DNA from: Verticillium longisporum
Lineage: Eukaryota > Ascomycota > Sordariomycetes > Glomerellales > Plectosphaerellaceae
Assembly: GCA_019188255.1 (NCBI GenBank)
Contig: JAETXT010000001.1
Coordinates: 248,001-312,000, forward strand
Length of the DNA stretch: 64,000 nt
Direction: 5' to 3'
Each line of letters starts with the position of its first letter. The stretch's first letter is position 1. Below, piece by piece: positions 31,531 to 44,496 of this stretch. Position numbers and translations under genes: made by a program. The notes beneath the pieces were generated by a model, which saw only the letters and a list, made by a program, of their open reading frames with translations, was not told where the DNA came from and searched no databases.

Positions 31531-32643
31531 TATTGGAAACAGTGGAAATGCGGTGTAGGCGGAGACTCTGGTAGGCAGCAAGATATCTAGGGTGCCTTTT
31601 CATGTAGCACAGTCACAATCCAATGTCAAACTGACTGATGGAGAGGACCTTGACGGCCGAGAAAGGGGCAGACAGGTGGGCCCAGCTGTCAGGCATAATA
31701 TCACGTGATATGAGCATATCCATGAGCCAGGCAACGACTCCATAATGTCGAGGTCAATGTGATGCATAGGTACCTGACTAGGTAGGTACCTAAGGTGGTG
31801 TGAGAAGAAAGAATGGGATAGGCATTAAGTTGATTTTCCAGAAACCGAGAAACTGGGCATTGAATCTGGAGGAAAAGAACGGATAGTAGAAGTCGGTACA
31901 ACGCGACGAGACAGTCTGGCAGAGCCGCAGTCGAGCATCTCACACTGTATACTTGCCTTGGCGGCCCCAGGTGGTAGCCGCGCCTGAGCTTCCTGTCCCG
32001 GATTGGCCCTCACCTTCACACTCACCTTCACCTCTCCAGTACTACCTACCTGCGGCTCGAGCTCGATGAATGCGCTGCTATAGATTTGTCGCAAATTGTT
32101 TCGACGCAGCTTGAGCTTCCCTCTCCCTATCGAAATACTCACATTTTATCAAGGGTTGCGCGTCCATCTGACCCCGGAATGGGATTCACGACAAGTACAC
32201 CTTAACAATCAAGCTCCTCTGGTCAAAGGAGGCCGCATTGTCTACCAGGTCAGTCACAAGTTACCATTTCTCTCAGTGACGCATCCTCTCGTACCCGAGA
32301 GCTCTCTGTTGCATCTGTGCCTTATAATACTCTTTGGTACTTGCATCCATGTCCTATACACACTCGCTCCGCGATCAACGCCTCTGTTGCGCGAGCTTGC
32401 GAAGAGACAAGTGTATACACTTTACCAACGTCACAAACTCACTAGCTGTTGAATCATTCGACCAAGGCCGCCAGTCTAATATCGGCCTTCCAATTTGCGA
32501 ACATGCGATGTGCTGACGTACCTGCAGCTCCTCAAGCCTCGAAGCGCATCACTGGCGTAGCCCCAGATCTGATCGATCCTCCTGGGAATCGGAGGCTTCC
32601 CTTCTCGAAAGCTCCCGGTCCCCGGTGTCCCAGAGGTCGACGG
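31531..32643. other. Intergenic, SDR gene to HDA1
   Basis: Promoter and probable long leader of HDA1. Has an AGGTACCTGACTAGGTAGGTACC word at about 31769-31792. The HDA1 frame is open upstream to 32449, so an earlier start is possible. Confidence 0.5.
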
Positions 32644-35088
32644 ATGCAGAAAGACGCCCCCATGGACGGGGAGGACTGGCAGATGCGCGATGCCGCAGGA
32701 TCCAACGGTGTTGCAGGGCCCCAGCCTCCTCCAGATCAGGGCCCCTCAGTCAACGGCACTACTTCCTCCGACGAGGAGTATGACGAAGGCTATGATGAGG
32801 AATATGAGGACTCAGAGGACGCCACTGTCGTATCTCAGCTGCGCCGTCGTGGTCAACTTCCAACAGGATGTTGTTATGATGATCGGATGAAGCTGCACTG
32901 TAACGCCGACTTTACCTCTCATCCTCACCACCCGGAGGACCCACGTCGCATAGAGGAGATCATCAAGGCTTTCAAGAAAGCTGGTTTGCTCTACACAGGG
33001 CCCGAAGCCAATGTTGCCAAAATTGTCCAACACACCCCGACAAAGTACATGTGGCGCATCGCGGCCCGCGAGGCCGCCAAGGAAGAGATTCTCCTCGCGC
33101 ATACTCCAGACCACTATGCCTGGGTAGAGAACCTGTCGACCATGTCCTACACCGAACTTCGTGCCCTCAGTGTCGAGCTCGACAAGGGCCGTGCCTCTCT
33201 CTACGTCGGCAGTCTTTCCTTTCCGGCAGCACTGCTGTCGTGTGGAGGCGCCATCGACACATGCAAGCAGGTTGTCGAAAGCAATGTCAAGAACGCCTTC
33301 GCTGTCATCCGGCCGCCAGGACACCATGCCGAGTACGATCAGTCCCTTGGATTTTGTTTCTTCAACAACGTCCCAGTTGCTGTCAAGGTCTGCCAGCAGG
33401 AATACCCCGAAATCTGCCGCAAGGTCCTCGTGCTCGACTGGGACGTTCACCATGGCAACGGCATTCAAAACATCTTTTACCAAGATCCAAATGTTCTCTA
33501 CATATCCATACACGTCTATGAGAATGGCCAGTTTTACCCCGGCCAGCCTGAAAACCCCATGGTACCGGATGGTGGTATGGAGCATTGCGGTACTGGTCCT
33601 GGTCTCGGCAAGAACATCAACATTGGCTGGCACGCGCAAGGGATGGGCGACGGCGAATACATGGCTGCCTTCCAGAAGATCATCATGCCCATCGCAAAGG
33701 AATTTAACCCTGATCTCGTAGTCATCTCGGCAGGTTTCGATGCCGCTGACGGCGACGAGCTCGGTGGCTGCTTCGTTACGCCCCCGTGCTACGCCCACAT
33801 GACGCACATGCTCATGTCTCTCGCCGACGGCAAGCTTGCCGTGTGTCTCGAAGGTGGCTACAATCTACGGGCGATATCAACATCCGCCGTCGCCGTCGCC
33901 CGGACGCTCATGGGCGAACCGCCCCCTAGAATGGAGATCCCCAAGATCAACCGGGATGCGGCGAGAGTCTTGGCCACGGTGCAAGCATACCAAGCGCCGT
34001 ACTGGGAATGCATGCGGCCCGGCATCGTCAATGTGGCTGATATCCAGGACCAGCATGCGACGCGCTTGCACGACCACGTTAGACTCGGACAGCGGCAGGA
34101 CCTCGCGACGCGTCACAACATGATCCCGCTTTACATCCAGCGAGACGTACTTTTCAAGGCGTATGAGAACCAAGTGCTGGTGACGCCAAACTTGCAAGAA
34201 ACAGAACGTCTTCTGGTTATTCTGCATGACCCGTATGTCATCATGCCCTACTGATGAATTGCTTTACTGACCCTACAGGCCGCAACTGGTTGCCCAACCT
34301 GATTCTCATGACAACCATCTGGAGTCTCACAACGCGTGGATTGTAAGCATAGTTTGAGGTCTACTGGAATGGCTCATGTTGATTTGGATTGTCACAGGTT
34401 GATCCGGTCGTTGAGTACATCGACTGGGCAGTAAGCCAGGGTTTCGGCGTCATGGACATCAATGTCCCAGCCTCGTTACCTCAAGAAGAAGTGAGTCATG
34501 GAGAGGGCAGCCACACACCATGCACCCCATACTGACGCAGCTCAGGACACGGATGCTTTTATTCCCCGCTCGCCAGAGAAGATCATGCAAGCCCAATTGC
34601 AGGAGTTGGTCTGCTATCTGTGGGACAATTACATCCAGCTTTACGAGAACGCTACAGAGATCTTCTTGATGGGTGTAGGTAATGCCTACCTGGGAGTCAA
34701 GGTCCTCCTCATGGGCAGAGGTATATTTGAGCGCGAGACCAAGATAGGCCGACAGGGCTAACGAGTTGCAGATTGTAAGCCGCGCATCACAGGTGTTGTC
34801 AACTTTGTCACGGGCACGCTCCGTCCCGTCAAGTCAGACGTGGATCCAGATCTGTCAGCCTGGTACAAGGAGCACTCACAGGTGTACATAGCGAGCGACC
34901 ATTTGTGCTGGAAGAGCGAGGACTTGACGCGAAAGGTGCAGAAGCGGCGATTCGGCTCGGTCAAGCGGAGCCCGACCAACGGCCTCAGTAAGATGATGCA
35001 GCTCCACGCGGAAGACGTCCAAGCCTGGATCTTGCAAGCCATTGCCAGCAACAAACCTGAGACGACAGACGACGAGAAGATGTCATGA
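32644..35088 (+). CDS. HDA1: Class II histone deacetylase Hda1/Clr3 with Arb2-like domain
   Basis: Exons: 32644-34232, 34279-34342, 34398-34490, 34546-34720, 34772-35088, giving 745 residues from ATG 32644. ATG 32662 (MDGEDWQM) or 32449 are alternatives. An acidic N-terminus (SSDEEYDEGYDEEYEDSED) precedes the deacetylase domain: GCCYDDRMKLHCN, the His pair in RPPGHHAEYDQS (about residue 226), FCFFNN, zinc ligands in LDWDVHHGNG (about 264) and SAGFDAADGDELGG (about 363), and catalytic-site EGGYN. All active-site residues are present. The C-terminal part (QLVAQPDSHDNHLESHNAWI, FGVMDINVP, EIFLMGVGNAYLGV) is the Arb2-like domain of fungal Hda1 proteins. Yeast Hda1 is 706 residues. Family role: nuclear removal of acetyl groups from H3/H2B and heterochromatin silencing, as HDA-1 in Neurospora. 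Confidence 0.95.
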
Positions 35089-35729
35089 GCTAGAGGTAGA
35101 GAGTCGAGATTGGAGATTGGAGAGAATCTCGCTGCAAGTGGAATGTGGCCAGGCGATGGAGTTGGTTTGCGATGTCATTTCTGCACTATGAGGGGGGATG
35201 GGTAGTTTGTGCGTATACACCTATTGGCTTCCGTCAAGCATTTCGTCATGGAATTGACTGAGGCTTTCTAAGAGACACTCCTTGACTTTCCGCAAGTCAT
35301 TGTGCGGAACGTGATTATGCGGATTCATGTCTTTTTGCTGTTTGATGAATAGGTAGTATAAAGAAATGTGAACACAGACCTGACCATCAGTTGCTCAGGT
35401 GTAAGACCTTACGGTACAGTACTCCTGGCAGGTATACACGGACCGCTGCCATTTCCTTATCGGCGCGTCTGATAAGCCCCCTGCTCTTTCCCTACAGGGA
35501 AAAGTTTCCCTGACGCGGCGATCCACTCTCAGGAACCTCAACGACTTGGTCCTCTCGACCTCGTCAACCCGCCATACCTCGACGAAACCGCACTCAAACC
35601 ACTAACCCCCCCCCGCGAACACGTCTTCTCGACCATCAAACACCATTTCGGAATCAACTCTACGAAAAACCACTTAGTGAAGAAGACCGACACACCGCTT
35701 GTGCGAAGCACCATCGTGCGAACCAAACG
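35089..35729. other. Intergenic, HDA1 to SR-repeat gene
   Basis: No gene seen. Confidence 0.5.
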
Positions 35730-37849
35730 ATGGATCGCGATCGCAGGAACCGGTAAGCAGCCTCATGGCGTCCTTCCCTCCGGCCACATCTCCCCAAAAG
35801 GCCTGCCTGTTCCCACACTCATGCGTGCACTTTAGGTTCGAGGATGGAGAGGTCACTAGATATGGCGCCGGCGAATCATGGCGGCCCTTTCCCCGCGGCG
35901 ACCATTCCCCCCGGAGAGCCCGCAGCCCACCTCCCCCCCGAGACCGTGACCGCGACCGAGACCGTGACCGCGACCGCGACTGGGACCGTGATCGCGATCG
36001 CGAGCGAGACAGGGATCGAGACCATGACCGAGATCGAGACGTCAGAGATCGTGGCAGGGACAGAGAGCGGCCGCGGAGCCCGCCTCTCATCTCGGACAGC
36101 TACGTGCCTGGCCGGTCTCCGGGGCGGCCTGGCCGCTCGCCGCCGCCGAGGATGGGTCGTTCACCGCCGAGACCTGGGAGATCACCGCCGAGACCTGGGA
36201 GATCGCCCTTGAGGCCTGTGAGATCACCCCTCAGACCTGGAAGATCACCTCCGAGGCTTGGGAGGTCACCGCCGAGGCCTGGTCGATCGCCACCAAGACC
36301 AGGAAGGTCACCGCCGCGTATCGGGAGATCGCCGCCCAGGATGGGACGCTCCCCGTTGCGCCGAAGGTCTAGAAGTGCCGAGCGCTTTCGGCCGTTGAGG
36401 GACAGGTCGCCTCGTGGGGGCGGTGATACGTGGAGGCGGAGGGAGAGGAGTCGCAGCCTGCAACGGCGCCCGTCGCCGCCGCCCAGACGTAGTCCGTCTG
36501 GGAGGCGAACACCTTTGGGCAGGTCGCCCGCTATGAGGAACGATCGTATGGACAGGCCCAGGTCGCCGATGAGGCGTGACAACAGGGACAGACCGTTTGA
36601 GCGACGGGACGACAGGTATGAAAAACGTCTGTCAATTAATAGCTATGATCGCGCTGACAGCTGTGCCAGGAGACGGTCCCGCTCCCCTTTCATTCGTGAC
36701 CGTGACAGAGGCTTCCCCGACAGATCGCCCATGAGAAGGTCTCCTGGGCCTCGTGGCGGATTCCGGGCCCGTTCGCGAAGCCCAAGCCGTCGCGGGGGTG
36801 AGAGATACCAGTCAGGTCCATTCAACAGGCGCCCATCGCCGCCGCGGGATTCGGCTATGCCGTCTGCCATAAACTCACGATCAGCATCTGGGAAATCTTC
36901 TCCTCACCCACAACCTGCGCGACCTCGCTCGCGTCCCCACTCTCGAGAACGGGAACGTACGCCTCAGCAGCCCAGCAGCGCAACCTCCGTCGCGATTCGA
37001 GATGGTCCAAAACCCGCACCACAGGAACCTCCGCCTCCTGCTGCCTCGGCCGCCCGATCGCCGCCCCGTGGCAAATCGCCTCCTCGCGGCAAGGCCCCCC
37101 ACGCGGACCAGCCGCTCTGCGCGCGCCACCCACCGGGCCTGCAGCCAGCCGAAACTTCACCGCACCCGCAGCTTCGCCATCCTCCACTCCTGCCCCTCGG
37201 GCCCAGCCAGCCCCAGTGGCCCTCCGCCGCGCGCCGAAGTCACGAGCCCGACCATTCCTCCCGCCGGCCCGCGAGGCTACGTCGCGCAGCCCCGAGGCGG
37301 TAGCTTCAGCAACCGCGGCCGCGGGAGCTGGTCCAACGGACCCCCTCCCCCACGGCACGCCCCCATCACTTCGCCCTCGCCCACGCTCGGCCAGGGCAAC
37401 GGCCCCAGCAGCATCCCCACCGGCCCGCGCTCTAACCCTGCCAACTCGTCCGGCCCCCGACGCCCTCGATGACCTCGAAGCCCTTCAACCCACCCCCGGG
37501 TCCCTCTGGGGGTGGTAGCGGCGGCGGAGGCGGAAGCGCACAGCACAACGCGCGCCCGACCCTCGCGCAGAGCATGCTCGCCGGCATGCCGCCCATCATC
37601 CCCGGCGGCAAGATCGACCCGGCCATGCTGCCCACTAGCCTCGGCGTCACGCGCGAGCTCGAGTCGCACTACCGCAAGCTCAAGGCTGAGGAGGAGAAGC
37701 TGCGCCACGAACTCGATGCCAAGCAGGACAAGCTGAGGCAGGGCCTCGCCGTGTGGGACAGGCTCGAGCTCGAGAGCAAGGCGTGGAAGACGAGGGTCGA
37801 CTTTAACGAGCAGAGCATGATGGGTCTCACGGAGGGGCCAGCCTTTTAG
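35730..37849 (+). CDS. Ser/Arg-repeat nuclear protein (three frame breaks)
   Basis: Exon 1 is 35730-35752 (MDRDRRNR), the intron 35753-35835 and exon 2 35836-37849. The N-terminal half is RS/RD-rich: Asp-Arg dipeptides at about 35940-36060, then about ten copies of a 7-residue GRSPPRP unit at about 36110-36360, then many RSPS and RRDD blocks. The frame shifts three times (C-run 37095-37100, near 37195-37201, C-run 37454-37458). Each is cured by one base, and the total remains a multiple of three (679 residues). Every segment looks coding: RGYVAQPRGGSFSNRGRGSW in the middle and LGVTRELESHYRKLKAEEEK in the C-terminal coiled coil. SR-repeat proteins of this shape act with the spliceosome or mRNA export machinery, in nuclear speckles in animals. 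No RRM is visible, so the exact role is open. Confidence 0.72.
36110..36360 (+). repeat. 21-bp repeats encoding GRSPPRP
   Basis: About ten degenerate copies of a 21-bp unit within the SR-repeat gene. Codon changes are mostly synonymous or Pro-to-Leu, Val, Ile and Met. Confidence 0.85.
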
Positions 37850-38472
37850 GGGCTTGGCCTGGTTGTACTCCTTGTGCACTCGACCTCTGCCGTGCTGGAC
37901 CCTCGCCTCCTCCGGTTCTGTTGGATGACAGGCTGGTGGGGTTGTACGAGATTTGTAAATCTGGATGAAGCGCCAGAGTTGGTCCTCGGGACGGAGAAGA
38001 GTCGCTCGGGTGTGGTTGGAAACAACAAGCTGAGGGACACTATTGTAGGACTAGATATGGATGGTTATCCACGCCGACGATACCCCAATGATGGTTAATA
38101 CTTGTACAATCTCTCCTGAACTCTGCGCATGGTCATGTCAAACTGTTCATCTCTGGATCAACGTTCGTCAGGATAACCCTGGCATCGGACGAGCGTGAGC
38201 ATCCAATAACTCTCAGCTTGTTCTTCTTACATCGTGAACCCTTCTTCTCTTCTTATACGTCGACATGCACCATTATCCTGCTCCATACAGCCATCGTTCT
38301 CTGCACCGTCAGAACGACAAACATCAAACAACATCTCATGATACCGAGGCTCAGATTCCAAGCGCAAGGCAGGTGCCAAGGTCAAGTAAACTACCATGCT
38401 GGTCCAGACACAGACAGCGCACGATGCAAAACAGCAAAAGTGAAGGTCTCGTACGAGATGCGTCAGGAATTG
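37850..38472. other. Intergenic, SR-repeat gene to tRNA-Lys
   Basis: No gene seen. Confidence 0.5.
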
Positions 38473-38545
38473 AGCCCAACGGGGGGCTCGAACCCCCAAC
38501 CTTGAGATTAAGAGTCTCACGCTCTACCGATTGAGCTAGCCGGGC
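38473..38545 (-). tRNA. tRNA-Lys(CTT)
   Basis: On the minus strand, GCCCGGC pairs with GTTGGGC through two G-T wobbles. The D arm is GCTC...GAGC, the anticodon stem TGAGA/TCTCA with loop CTCTTAA, and the T arm GGGGG-TTCGAGC-CCCCC. The anticodon is CTT. The gene is 73 nt with no intron. Confidence 0.95.
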
Positions 38546-39326
38546 AGGCAGGTTGCTTGTTGTTGCAACCCGACTCGGGAGCGGAATTCATGTTGCGGGT
38601 GTGCGTGGGGTTGGAGGGTGAACAGATTTTTTTTTTCTTTTTGATTTTTTTTTGCCTAGCATCTACCCGTTGCGGCGTATCCGGCGGTTTAGGGGGGATC
38701 ATGCCGGAGCTGGTTGGCGCGACAGCCTCGTCTGTCGGCCCAATCGAACACGAGCCCACCCGCATCCGAGAGAGAGAAGACTTTAGCCGCGGTGAAAGTA
38801 AAACCGGTGCAGATACGAGAGGACGTGGGACGAAGAACCGCATTGTATAGACAAAATAAGAATTCATATCGCGTTGCTTTTATGTGAGCAAACAGTCGCT
38901 TCTCAGAGCGTAGAACTTCTCCCTGCCACAGGCGCAGTGCAAAAGTGCCTCCTCCCCTCTCCATATATACACCAAATCAAACATCAAGTAACATCAAAGT
39001 GTCCTGAAAACTGTCTCCTGGCCACCTTGACGAGACCCTCAGATTGTAAAGAAATAGTCGTGCGCCATGCGCTGTGTTGTATGTTCGTTTGAAAAAGAAA
39101 CAGATTGTAGACATGGGGTGTGGTTGGTGGAGCCGTGTTGGCGATATTAGTGAAAAAATGGATAGTATTGTAAGCGTGTGACGCATGACCCGTAAGACCT
39201 CGAACGCCTTGTGTTCGATCGGCAAGACCGAAATGCCCGATGGGGTTGTGGAGGGGTATCTTCAGAAACAAAAAGAAACCCAACAGGCGCGGTGTTGAGC
39301 GATCTCTTCTTTTCTAATGCGCGAAA
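38546..39326. other. Intergenic, tRNA-Lys to membrane protein gene
   Basis: A T-rich tract occurs at about 38627-38653. No gene seen. Confidence 0.5.
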
Positions 39327-40627
39327 CTAAAAGTTCTGCGAGATACCCGCACTCTGCTGCGGGTAGTGCGAGGGGCTTTCGATACGCGTGTTGCGTCGCG
39401 CCGGGTTGTCCTGAATGATGGGCTGCCCCGGCAGCTCGGAAGGGCGCCCGTCACCGTTGTAAGCGTCCTGGCCATAAGGGTTGCTCGATCCGTACTGGTC
39501 GTAGTAACCGTTGCCGCCGGCACCGCTGTACGCCATGCCGATACCTTCGGCCGCGCTCGAGCCGTCAGAGCGGCCGGCAGCGCTGTAAGAGGAAGAGGCA
39601 TTGACGGGCCGCGCTGAACACCGTTGGCGCGGTTCAGGGCAGCGGAAGGACCCATGGCGCCGAGAATCTCACCATCGCCACCGTACTGGTTCTCGTTGAG
39701 CAGGTGCTCGCCTGAACGTGTGTCAGAAACATTGCCGTGGGTTTGCGAAGTGATGTCCGAGTAAGCCTGACCTGTGTTGCCGCCTGACATGGTGGTCGAC
39801 GCCTTGCGTCCGGTGGGGCCAGCGAGAGTAGTGGTGCCCCAGCCGCGGTAACCGGCTGATGAGGCATCCTCGCGCATCTCATACGAACCGTCACCTCCGG
39901 CACCACCCACGGCGGGGATCGTCGGATCAGCGTTCGGGTTATAGGCGTAATCCTCAACCTCCTTGCGCCGCTCCTCCTCAGCATCCTTCTTGGCCTTTCG
40001 CTTGCGCCAGAAGTACAGACCAGCAAGAATGATGAGGGCGACAGCTACAATGGGCACGACAACGGCGACAGCGATCTTACCGCCGCTGCTGAGGCCACCA
40101 CCACCGCCACCTCCAGGGCTGATGGGACCGCTGGTTCCAGTACTCGTCGCCGCAGTGCTCTCGCTGGTGGTCGACGCACGAGGGGCTGTCGTAGTAATAG
40201 TGCGAATAACAGTGCTGGTCTGGCCGCCAGGGTTGGTCACAACGGAAGACTCAACAGTGGTAATTTGCGTCGACGCGGGAGCCTGTTCAGAAGTGGTAGG
40301 CTGCGTCGTCGTCTCGGGAGCCGGGGGCGTCGAGGTCGTGCTAGGCTCGGGCGGCGGAGCAGGGGCGGAAGTCGACGTAGATGGCGCAGGGGGTGGAGGC
40401 TGTGATGTTGTCGATGTCGTTGCTGGGGCCGGAGGCGTCGAGGGGGAGGGCACCACAGCAGTAGGGCTGCTGGGCACGGGAGCTGGAGATCCGCCGGCCG
40501 TGGTCGAAGGAGAAGTTGCGGGGTTGGCTGGGGTGGTGGTAGCGGCACCACTGGGCGTGCTAACAATGGGCGAAGCCGCAGGGGAACCCGACGGCAGCGC
40601 CGCGGATTGAGTGTTGTTGTCAGACAT
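39327..40627 (-). CDS. Ser/Thr/Pro-rich single-pass membrane protein, Mid2/WSC-like layout (one frame break)
   Basis: Starts at the ATG at 40627 (MSDNNTQSAALPSGSPAASP). Residues 1-180 are a Ser/Thr/Pro/Ala mucin-like region. A glycine run precedes one transmembrane segment (about 184-207, AVAVVVPIVAVALIILAGLY) and the positive stop WRKRKAKK. The cytoplasmic tail is Gly/Tyr/Ser-rich. The frame shifts at the G/C run 39606-39608: upstream NRANGVQRGP, downstream VNASSSYSAAGRSDGSS to NTRIESPSHYPQQSAGISQN. One added base gives 433 residues. Ser/Thr-rich ectodomain plus single TM is typical of fungal cell-wall stress sensors. No N-terminal signal peptide is evident, so the topology is inferred from flanking charge. 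Confidence 0.75.
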
Positions 40628-43600
40628 GATGGAGATTCGTCGCGGCTGGATGAACGATTATTCTGCCGACGTTGGTAATGTCAGCCAACGTGTAACGCGT
40701 CGAGGTAAAAGAGACCAGTGACGCGACCCAGATGAGATTTTGTAGTTGGAATGACGTTGCAGAGCAAACAAGGCCTCGATGTGGTTCAAGAGCTGCAATG
40801 GCACGCTGCAGAGCAAGTTGGTCCGACCCAAAGGTATGGACGCGGAGACACGTGTGGGCAAACAAGCGTGAAGTGTGGCGTCGGAACCAACGAGGCAACA
40901 ACTTACCGTGGATTTTCCCAATCGCACTCGAAGCGGCGTTTTGCTTTCAATTCGATTGCCGATAGGATACGATTCAAGACGCCGTGGCCAAGAATAGGTC
41001 GGTATCGTCAGAGGGCGGAAGGTCGGGTTGGTGTCTAGAGATGGGACCTCTCTCGACAGACGGAGGGCCGGTAGCAATTGTTGTGCAAAGTGCTAATGTC
41101 GCGCGACTGCGTCTCGCACGTTCACTGGTCGGCGAATGGCTGGCTCGGGTGTGCGTTGCTAGTCGGGCGCTGCAATGATCGGATTTGTAGATCGTGGGTC
41201 GAGACGATGGACACAGTGACGAGGGGAAGGAAAGGAGAGAAAAAGTGAAGCACCGAAACGAGATGGGATGATTCGGGTTGGCTGTGACGGGGCACGGAAT
41301 AGGCAGGCAGGAGAGGGAATTAAGGGACCCAGACTGGCAGTGACAGTGGCAGCGACGGCAGCGGCAGCGGCAGCGGCAGCAGCAGCAGGAAGCAGAACCC
41401 CAAGCCAAGACACGAGACGCAGGACACAAGACACAAAGACGAAGGCGGCCGGGACGGACAGGGCAGGAGAGACCAGGCCAAGCACCCACCAGTGACGGAA
41501 AGCGGGCACCGTGTGGCGCTCAAAGTGCTCCAAGTGCTCCAAGTGGAGGTAGCTCGCGCTCGGCTCCTCGGGCATTTATACTGGACAAGGCTTCGCCAGG
41601 GCAACAGGGCAACAGGGCAGCGCCAGGGCAGAGTCAGGCCCCCCAAGCCCCCGAAGAGGTTGCAGGGCCTACCCCTTTCAGGTGGCACTGCCAACCCATT
41701 TCGTGCACAGCCCGTTTCCAGCCCGGGCAGGTACGAGAAACAACATGAGCTCCACACTGTGTACTTGTACAAGGTATATGCCGTCGGAAACCTAAGGTGC
41801 ACAAAGGTTGGACTCGAAGCCTTTCACGCAAGAGGATCATCGTCACCACACGAGGGCCGGTTCTCCATTCGCCTATGCTAGACTTGGCCTCGAATTCATG
41901 CCGACCTCTCCCTTCAAAAACCCACTGCGGACCGAGGACCATTCGTCGCCTGCAGAAGCCCTTCACCGACAGCCTGCGTCCGTGAGTGACCTGATATGCC
42001 CCATGGATAAGCCCGCTCCGGTGCAGCGAGGCGACATTGGGGGAAATTGCGTGCACCCATTCTACCCTATATTTGTCTTTAAGCGCACGGGCAATGACGA
42101 CGAGGATGCCCGCTTTCTCCGTCCCCGTTGGGCAAGCAGTCGATAGACTTCTGAAAGAGAGAGCAAAAAAAGACCCCTGCGCTATATCTATTCCCCCGAA
42201 CCCCCCATATGACAGAGGACCGGGGTCAAAGTCCGCACGACTTTGGCTTTGCTCCTTTTCTCGCTGACCAAACACGTCCTGTTATCCGCCGATGGCCGAG
42301 GCAGGAGCATGGTCACGAGAACCGTCCTCGGTGCCCTGCCTGTCCTGAGGCTGAACTGACACATGGCATAGAATCAATCGTCACTTGGGAGTCTCAATTG
42401 CAGCCGCGTCTCAATTAGGCCGAAGTGCTGGATTTGTCGAAGGAACACGCGCTCCATTCCATTGGTGAATGCATCGAACGGGCTATTTTTCTCTGCTGAC
42501 TGACCTCGTGTTGGTCGGCACCCGCATCTGCTGCACATTGCACATGCACCTGGCGTCACTGAGTGCAGCCGTCCAGATTGAGATTAGTCGCATCAATGTT
42601 CTTCACGCGTTCACAACTCAGACACCTGGCCTTGGCGAGCCAATCCTGCACTGGGATCTTTTGCTTCAACGCACGTAGCATCATGGTAGCTCAATAGCTC
42701 TAGCTCATCAAGAAAGCCATCTGGTGCAATCGCTCTCCCGTCGCTGCGGAAATTATGGCGGCAGTTCGTGGCCCAGACATCGGTCCGTAGCCTGTCCATA
42801 TCCGCTGTCAGTGCAGCGAGTCATACCTCTACGCCCTACCTACGCCGCACCGCGACCTCGCACCAGCGCACCGACGCTGGGAATCCGACCCATCGCAACC
42901 ACCTACAGCACAATCATGCCTCGCTGCCCAGGCCTGTAAATCAAGCAGCTCTGAAACCCATTGAATGCCTACAGACACATTCTCGTAGACCAACCACTCT
43001 CCGAAACCCCTCCTACCAAGCTCCCACAGCATGCTCTTCTTCAGGCGGCAAGCCCGTAATTACCTTCTTCCCCCGCCGTCCCGCGACCGATCCCCCTCGA
43101 TCCGCACACGCCGCCGATCCCTCCAGCGCAGCGCCGCATAGTCTCCTCTCGGCATCCGCTACCCGCCAAGACCTGCAACGGCAGTGGCAAACCAAGAAGA
43201 TCTCTTGTGTTCGTATTCCCAAGGGACGCTCACTAACCCCTTCACCGGCGAGCCTCGGGTGTCCAAGCCAGCCTCATCTGCAGCCTCTCTTGCGAGCTGG
43301 TCAGTAGCATTCGGGCCCTGCAAGCGAAGGACCCCAAACATGAGGTCATCCCGAGAAGCACCACACGCATAACCGATCCGCGATCCCGCATTCCAGCCCA
43401 CGTCCCACCAGATGACGTGCCTTCATCCGATCACGGGATCGGATCAAGGGGAAGGGAAGTACTTGAAACGGGCCACAAACCGGTCTGTAGTACCACAGGG
43501 GGCTTGTCCCTCGCACCGGAGCGGCAGCCTAGAGCCTATCTGATCAAGCCTACTCTCAATCGCAAGTCTTGCTTTCCACGAAGCCTGATTTGAAAGTGAC

Positions 43601-44496
43601 ATTCCTCAACGTTCGACTGCAACAACGCCTGGACCAGCCGCAACAAACCTCAACGCTGGTCGGGGGAGGGGGGCAGTGCCCTTCCCAAGCGGTAACGCCA
43701 CCCGCCCGAACGTGTTGAGATACGAAAATAGCAGCCTCCCGCCCCTAAGAAAGGTGCTGGTCTCAGTGGTTGGTTGGCCGCCGTCCTCTCACAACGGGCA
43801 TGGAAAGCCACCATCGATCTGAAGCTTCCACACAGCCGAAGCAAGCCTCGCTTTGAGACTTCAGCTTCTCGGCGTGGCTATTGTGTAGTGCCCACCATGC
43901 AGTGAAATCAGCCGCCAGTCACGCGTCCCGGATCTGCAAGGTACACAGGCAGGAGTCTTAGTTGAGCGCGTTTCCGGGACAAGCAGCTATTCAGGCATTC
44001 CTCCTGAGCCTCACAAACACGCGATTTCACCGTCAACATCACATGCCAAGCACATCCGAGTCGCAAATGCAAGAAATTGTCAGTCACGCAAGCGCGTGTG
44101 TCTTGATTGTATTCACCGTCTGTCTTTGTCTGGTTTCGACAATTCAGGCCCCAGTCTATATGCAGAAAAGCCCGTGAGAGATCAAAAGCATCATCATCTC
44201 TGATCCGAATACTCCAATCACGGTAGGTGTGTGTATGTGATGTTTGTCTGTAGTGTGACCCAACCCGCAAGAAATAAAAAAGACATTACCAGGTATGTCG
44301 CTTGTGGTGAAAAAAGAGTGCGCCGCTGGACGACGAAGCGTCTTCCCATGCCGATGCAACAAAGCACGCCCCCTCCTCGCAGAGTCAGAGCCATGTACGT
44401 AATTGAGAACAATATGTGCCGATGCCGCTCGCTTCATGAACCGGCGCTGCCGGAGTATCAACCCATTATGGAACGTGGGGTGAATAGGTCAGTCGC
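40628..44496. other. 3.9-kb gene-poor interval
   Basis: Upstream of one membrane-protein gene and downstream of another. Contains a GGCAGC/GCAGCA microsatellite at about 41350-41393 and CAGGGCAA repeats at about 41598-41625. Open frames at about 42768-43307 have no protein-like features that I recognise. Confidence 0.5.
41350..41393 (+). repeat. GGCAGC/AGC microsatellite
   Basis: Units of AGCGGC pass into AGCAGCAGCAGG, in probable 5' leader DNA of the neighbouring gene. Confidence 0.85.

Noticed and set aside
42768..43307. 179-codon + strand frame
   Set aside because: Ser/Pro/His-rich without repeats, motifs or hydrophobic pattern. Likely chance in a gene-poor gap.
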